The notes under the pieces were generated by a model, which worked only from the letters and a program-made list of their open reading frames with translations, was not told where the DNA came from and made no database searches. DNA of 34,764 nt, taken from positions 1 through 34,764 of the forward strand of contig CAMPIU010000001.1 in NCBI GenBank assembly GCA_946886545.1. The letters are read 5' to 3'. Shown in pieces: positions 32,039 to 34,764 of this stretch. Numbering within the stretch: position 1 is the first letter of the stretch; the number at the start of each line of letters is the position of its first letter. The translations under genes and the position numbers were made by a program. The stretch is from an uncultured Flavobacteriales bacterium (GTDB lineage Bacteria; Bacteroidota; Bacteroidia; Flavobacteriales; Crocinitomicaceae).

Positions 32039-33801
32039 AATTGACTGAACAAGTTTTCAGCGTTTGCCAAAATCTCTTTTGTTTCTAAATGCTCGGCACC
32101 AAATCCATAGCGATATTGGTCGCACATTTCAATGATTTCCCGCAATCCTTTAGCAATTTCAGGATTCGTATCGACTAATCTGTCAAAAGCTTTCTCACGC
32201 GATTGGAAATTGCACTTTTCACATTGCTCAATTCGCTGGATAATTGCTTTCGGCATAAGGATCGCAAATACGCTTGGGTCTTCGACATGTCTTTCAGCAT
32301 CTTTCCAGTAATCAATTGCCTCTACGGGAGTTGTTTCTTTTGTTTCGTTTAAAAAGATCGGTCCTTTTGGCAATTCACCGAATCCGGAAACTTCTATCTT
32401 TTCCGTTTCTTTTTTCTTACGTCTTTTAATTGCCAGGAACAAAAATAAAAGACCTAGCAAACTTGTAGGAGCAACAATACCAACCCATAATTTCGATTTG
32501 GATGTTGACTCTTTTTTCGCTTCCTTCTTTGTAGTTTGCCGGGTTTTTAAATCAACCATATCCGTATGTGTTCCGGGAGCCGGACTTGTAAGCACTACAG
32601 GATTAAAGCTTTTATCAGGAGTTACATTTACTTTGAATGCGTTCCCTCTGATCGTTAAATACTTTTCCTTTTCCGGGTCAAAATAACTTACGGATGGAGC
32701 TGCAAATGCCAGATCATGACCTTCCAATACCTGAATATTGAACTTGTAGGTAATCATTCCCTCTGCACCACTTTCTGTAAATTCGATGTCTTCAATTCGT
32801 TCCGGATCTCCATAAACAGCACAACCCTTCGGAAGTTTCAATTTAGGGGTATTGGAATTATGCAGATTCTCAACACCGGAAACAATTAGCTCCAGTGTGA
32901 ACACATCTCCTTCTTTTACTTCTTTAATCGGGTTTTTCTGAGTCAGTCTGTACTCACCTACCGCTCCGATGAAATCTTTCGGGGCATTAGCGGGCAGAGG
33001 TTTTATATTGATACATAAGCCTGAAGAACGGATACGCATGGTTTTTGAAAAAAGAGAACCATGACAACGCAAGGCCATTTCAAAAGGTTTGATGTGGCAT
33101 TTTCCTGTTCCAACCGGGATGAGCAATTGTTTTCCGTATTCAAATGCCAAGGCATCTTTTCCATTGACGCGGGTTTGTTCCACTTCTACACGCCCATTAG
33201 GGAATGCATGCTCTTCCATTGAAAGGTCAGCTTTAAAGTCAGAGTACCCTTCCAGGTATTCGATATTTATGTATGAAAAAACTTTTGCCTTAAGCAAGAT
33301 CGGTTCCCCTTCATAAACATTTGTTTTTTTGCATTGAATGAAGCCAAAAACCGGATCGTTTGAATTTACTTTATTGTCGTCTTCCGATGCCTCATTGACC
33401 TTAATGGTAATCTTATTTGATCTGTAAACTTTATTTCTATAAGTAGTATAAGCGTAAAATGAATAGGTTCCTTCTTTTTTGAAAGTTCCCGATTGCTGCA
33501 TATAGTAGTATGTTTTGATCTTACCACTCGGATCCATTTTCTGTTCCATTCCGTGCATTACACCAAAATCCACCTCAAATTCAACTGGAAAATCAATTTT
33601 CATTGATCCTTCTACGTTAGCTGTAATGGTAAAATTCAGATGCTCATTGGTTCCGATTTCCTTTTTATCAGATGTAAGTGCGACTACCGGTTTTTGGGCA
33701 ACAGATACTTGGCTCACAAACGTGAACAAAAACAACAATAATTGCCATTGATTACCAATCTTTTCTTGCTCTTTTACCACCTGTAGTACCTTTTGAACCA
33801 T
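32029..33801 (-). CDS. batD: BatD family envelope protein
   Basis: 590 residues. A signal sequence around 18-36 (WQLLLFLFTFVSQVSVAQ) follows a polar 17-residue lead. Then comes a large periplasmic region of immunoglobulin-like beta domains beginning PVVALTSDKKEIGTNEHLNF, which is typical of BatD. A single membrane helix at about 435-460 (WVGIVAPTSLLGLLFLFLAI), a basic stop-transfer (KRRKKK) and a cytoplasmic helical domain of about 125 residues complete it. Bat proteins form an inner-membrane/periplasmic complex first linked to oxygen tolerance in Bacteroides; the mechanism is unclear. The ATG at 33801 overlaps batC by 50 bp, which is long; no other in-frame ATG precedes the signal core, so a GTG at 33780 or an unusual start remains possible. 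Confidence 0.88.
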   Translation of the reverse strand: MVQKVLQVVKEQEKIGNQWQLLLFLFTFVSQVSVAQKPVVALTSDKKEIGTNEHLNFTITANVEGSMKIDFPVEFEVDFGVMHGMEQKMDPSGKIKTYYYMQQSGTFKKEGTYSFYAYTTYRNKVYRSNKITIKVNEASEDDNKVNSNDPVFGFIQCKKTNVYEGEPILLKAKVFSYINIEYLEGYSDFKADLSMEEHAFPNGRVEVEQTRVNGKDALAFEYGKQLLIPVGTGKCHIKPFEMALRCHGSLFSKTMRIRSSGLCINIKPLPANAPKDFIGAVGEYRLTQKNPIKEVKEGDVFTLELIVSGVENLHNSNTPKLKLPKGCAVYGDPERIEDIEFTESGAEGMITYKFNIQVLEGHDLAFAAPSVSYFDPEKEKYLTIRGNAFKVNVTPDKSFNPVVLTSPAPGTHTDMVDLKTRQTTKKEAKKESTSKSKLWVGIVAPTSLLGLLFLFLAIKRRKKKETEKIEVSGFGELPKGPIFLNETKETTPVEAIDYWKDAERHVEDPSVFAILMPKAIIQRIEQCEKCNFQSREKAFDRLVDTNPEIAKGLREIIEMCDQYRYGFGAEHLETKEILANAENLFSQLTS

Positions 33802-34486
33802 CCAATCTTTTCTTTGTATTCAGTTCCTGCTTGCTAAACTCATCAAGTTTGCGCTCGGTTTCTTTGTCTTGTAGTTTTTTCTGTTCGCTCTTTTGTTGCT
33901 GCGACTGCTGATTTTGCTGGCTTTGGTTTTGTTGCTTATCCTTTGAATTCTGTTGATTCTGTTGATTCTGTTGATTCTGTTGATTCTGATTATTATTTTG
34001 CTGCTGATTTTGCTTGTCCTGGTTTTGCTCTTTGTCTTGTTTGTTTTGTTGTTCCTTTTTCTGTTGTTCCAATAATCTTTTTGCCTCAACTAATCGTTGT
34101 CTTGCTTTTTCGTTATCCTGGTCTAACCTTAAAACATCCTTGTATGCATCTATCGCTCCCTGGAAATCCTGCTGCTTCATACGGGATTCTCCCAAACTTG
34201 CCCTGGCACTGATCTCTTTTTCTTTTGTTGGGGCATTATTTGCCAGGCGTTCAAAGTTTTCTGCGGCTGTGCCAAAATCATTCGCACGATATGCAGTTTG
34301 ACCAATCTCCTGTGACAAATCTACATCATTTGGAGCTAATCTTTCGGCTCTTTTATAATACTTTAACGCTTCTTTATAATTTCCTTTTTTGTACAACTTC
34401 CTGGCCTCGTTGAGTGTATCTTTCCATTCCTGGCCAAAAGAGGTAAAAGTCAAAACACACGAAACAATAATCAATACTGTTTTCAT
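33752..34486 (-). CDS. batC: BatC-type TPR protein with Q/N-rich tail
   Basis: 244 residues. Signal peptide 1-19 (MKTVLIIVSCVLTFTSFGQ), then about three TPR units (ARKLYKKGNYKEALKYYKRA, AYRANDFGTAAENFERLANN and MKQQDFQGAIDAYKDVLRLD, to about 130). A low-complexity tail, about 140-205, is almost entirely Q, N and K, including a run of NQQ triplets encoded by tandem 9-bp repeats (33953-33988). The C-terminus turns basic (KKRLDGSKG, GKRARKDW). TPR proteins between batB and batD are called BatC in Bacteroidota and are thought to scaffold the Bat complex in the periplasm. The start overlaps the batB stop by 4 bp (ATGA type). Confidence 0.85.
   Translation of the reverse strand: MKTVLIIVSCVLTFTSFGQEWKDTLNEARKLYKKGNYKEALKYYKRAERLAPNDVDLSQEIGQTAYRANDFGTAAENFERLANNAPTKEKEISARASLGESRMKQQDFQGAIDAYKDVLRLDQDNEKARQRLVEAKRLLEQQKKEQQNKQDKEQNQDKQNQQQNNNQNQQNQQNQQNQQNSKDKQQNQSQQNQQSQQQKSEQKKLQDKETERKLDEFSKQELNTKKRLDGSKGTTGGKRARKDW
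33953..33988 (-). repeat. four perfect 9-bp tandem repeats in batC
   Basis: TTGATTCTG occurs four times head to tail, with a degenerate fifth copy just before it. In batC it encodes NQQ repeats. A unit of nine bases keeps the frame, so slippage would change tail length by three residues without inactivating the gene. Confidence 0.85.
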
Positions 34487-34764
34487 GACTTATCGGGATT
34501 AATAATGATCGGTAAAAAGAAGTAGCAAATCATACACAGCAAAGCCAATATAGCAGGGATGTAAAAATAGTTTTTATCTACTTTAAATTCTACTTTCATC
34601 ACCTGCTTGTTTTTTGTATTCTTATAATTGGTTGCAATATCATAGATATTCGGGAACGGACTATCGGAAGTTACTAAAATACTTCCGGATTCAGAAGCCA
34701 TTTTCGTCAATCCTTTTTTATCAATTTTCGAGACAACTGCCTGTCCGTTCTCCCGCTTGTATCC
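34483..34764 (-). CDS. batB: C-terminal part of a BatB-like von Willebrand A-domain protein
   Basis: Partial; 93 codons are visible and the frame is open to the right edge. The visible part reads GYKRENGQAVVSKIDKKGL, then LTKMASESGSILVTS. This matches the last strands and helix of a VWA domain in the BatA/BatB family, where a phrase like G-x-V-x-S-x-L/I-D-x2-x-L-x2-I/M-A is usual. A C-terminal membrane helix follows (YFYIPAILALLCMICYFFLP), which fits BatB. Gene order with batC (4-bp overlap) and batD supports batB. The fragment could belong to BatA if the order differs, but BatA is not normally followed directly by batC. Confidence 0.8.
   Translation of the reverse strand, partial: GYKRENGQAVVSKIDKKGLTKMASESGSILVTSDSPFPNIYDIATNYKNTKNKQVMKVEFKVDKNYFYIPAILALLCMICYFFLPIIINPDKS

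Noticed and set aside
33953..33988. Short CRISPR-like repeats
   Set aside because: The 9-bp units are directly adjacent without spacers and lie inside a coding region.
33943..34301. Plus-strand open frames opposite batC, with repeated VDS
   Set aside because: They are antisense shadows of the 9-bp repeats and of biased batC codons.
34483..34710. Complete 75-codon gene starting at a TTG
   Set aside because: The frame stays open to the window edge and the upstream residues continue a VWA-type domain, so it is the end of batB.
1..34764. tRNA, rRNA, insertion sequence, integrase or defence system
   Set aside because: No cloverleaf-like sequence, transposase, recombinase or known defence protein was recognised in any gap or coding region.

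Overview
The window looks like chromosomal DNA of a member of the Bacteroidota, most probably Flavobacteriales and perhaps a Crocinitomicaceae (Fluviicola-like) bacterium. The family name is an inference. The grounds are: promoters with the Bacteroidota -7 box TAnnTTTG and little sign of Shine-Dalgarno sites; two secreted proteins with type IX secretion C-terminal domains (one type A, one type B with SprB-like and PKD repeats); a bat (Bacteroides aerotolerance) locus; a short NuoG without the molybdopterin-type domain; and a low GC content. No mobile element, CRISPR array, tRNA or rRNA was recognised.

Layout. Positions 1-260 hold the 3' end of a plus-strand YwqK/MORN-like gene and two terminators. 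Positions 269-2722 (minus) encode a TonB-dependent receptor of the haemoglobin/haem type. Positions 2932-3657 (plus) encode a family 2 glycosyltransferase, convergent with 3663-6357 (minus), which holds a polytopic GT-C-like membrane protein and a secreted YD-repeat-like protein. Positions 6418-19213 (minus) carry a complete 14-gene nuo operon in the order nuoA to nuoN, read from right to left. It has a perfect -7 box and a 9-1-9 palindrome at its promoter and one hairpin-bearing gap between nuoC and nuoD. Positions 19485-19944 hold a decayed beta-barrel gene. Positions 19943-22307 hold a lipoprotein gene and a large TPR-protein gene. Positions 22579-25722 encode a 1047-residue type B T9SS cargo. 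Positions 26045-28065 hold serS and the rplU-rpmA operon. Positions 28238-30313 encode an M43 metalloprotease with a type A T9SS tail, and 30366-31661 an unknown secreted protein. Positions 31772-31939 hold a 55-codon membrane-protein gene. From 32029 to the right edge lie batD, batC and the end of batB, all minus strand.

How the genes work together. The nuo genes encode every subunit of a bacterial complex I: dehydrogenase module NuoE/F/G, connecting module NuoB/C/D/I and membrane arm NuoA/H/J/K/L/M/N. Gene order and near-zero spacing suggest one transcript, and no clear terminator follows nuoN. The bat genes encode an envelope complex whose exact role is unsettled. The two T9SS cargoes, the TonB receptor, the TPR/lipoprotein pair and the glycosyltransferases are all cell-envelope functions.

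I did not find a convincing new defence or mobile system. The most interesting items are: the altered C-terminal cysteine set of the short NuoG; the palindrome at the nuo start site; GC-rich hairpins just before the start codons of nuoD, rpmA and serS; the 55-codon membrane-protein gene next to the bat genes; and the frameshifted beta-barrel remnant upstream of nuoA.
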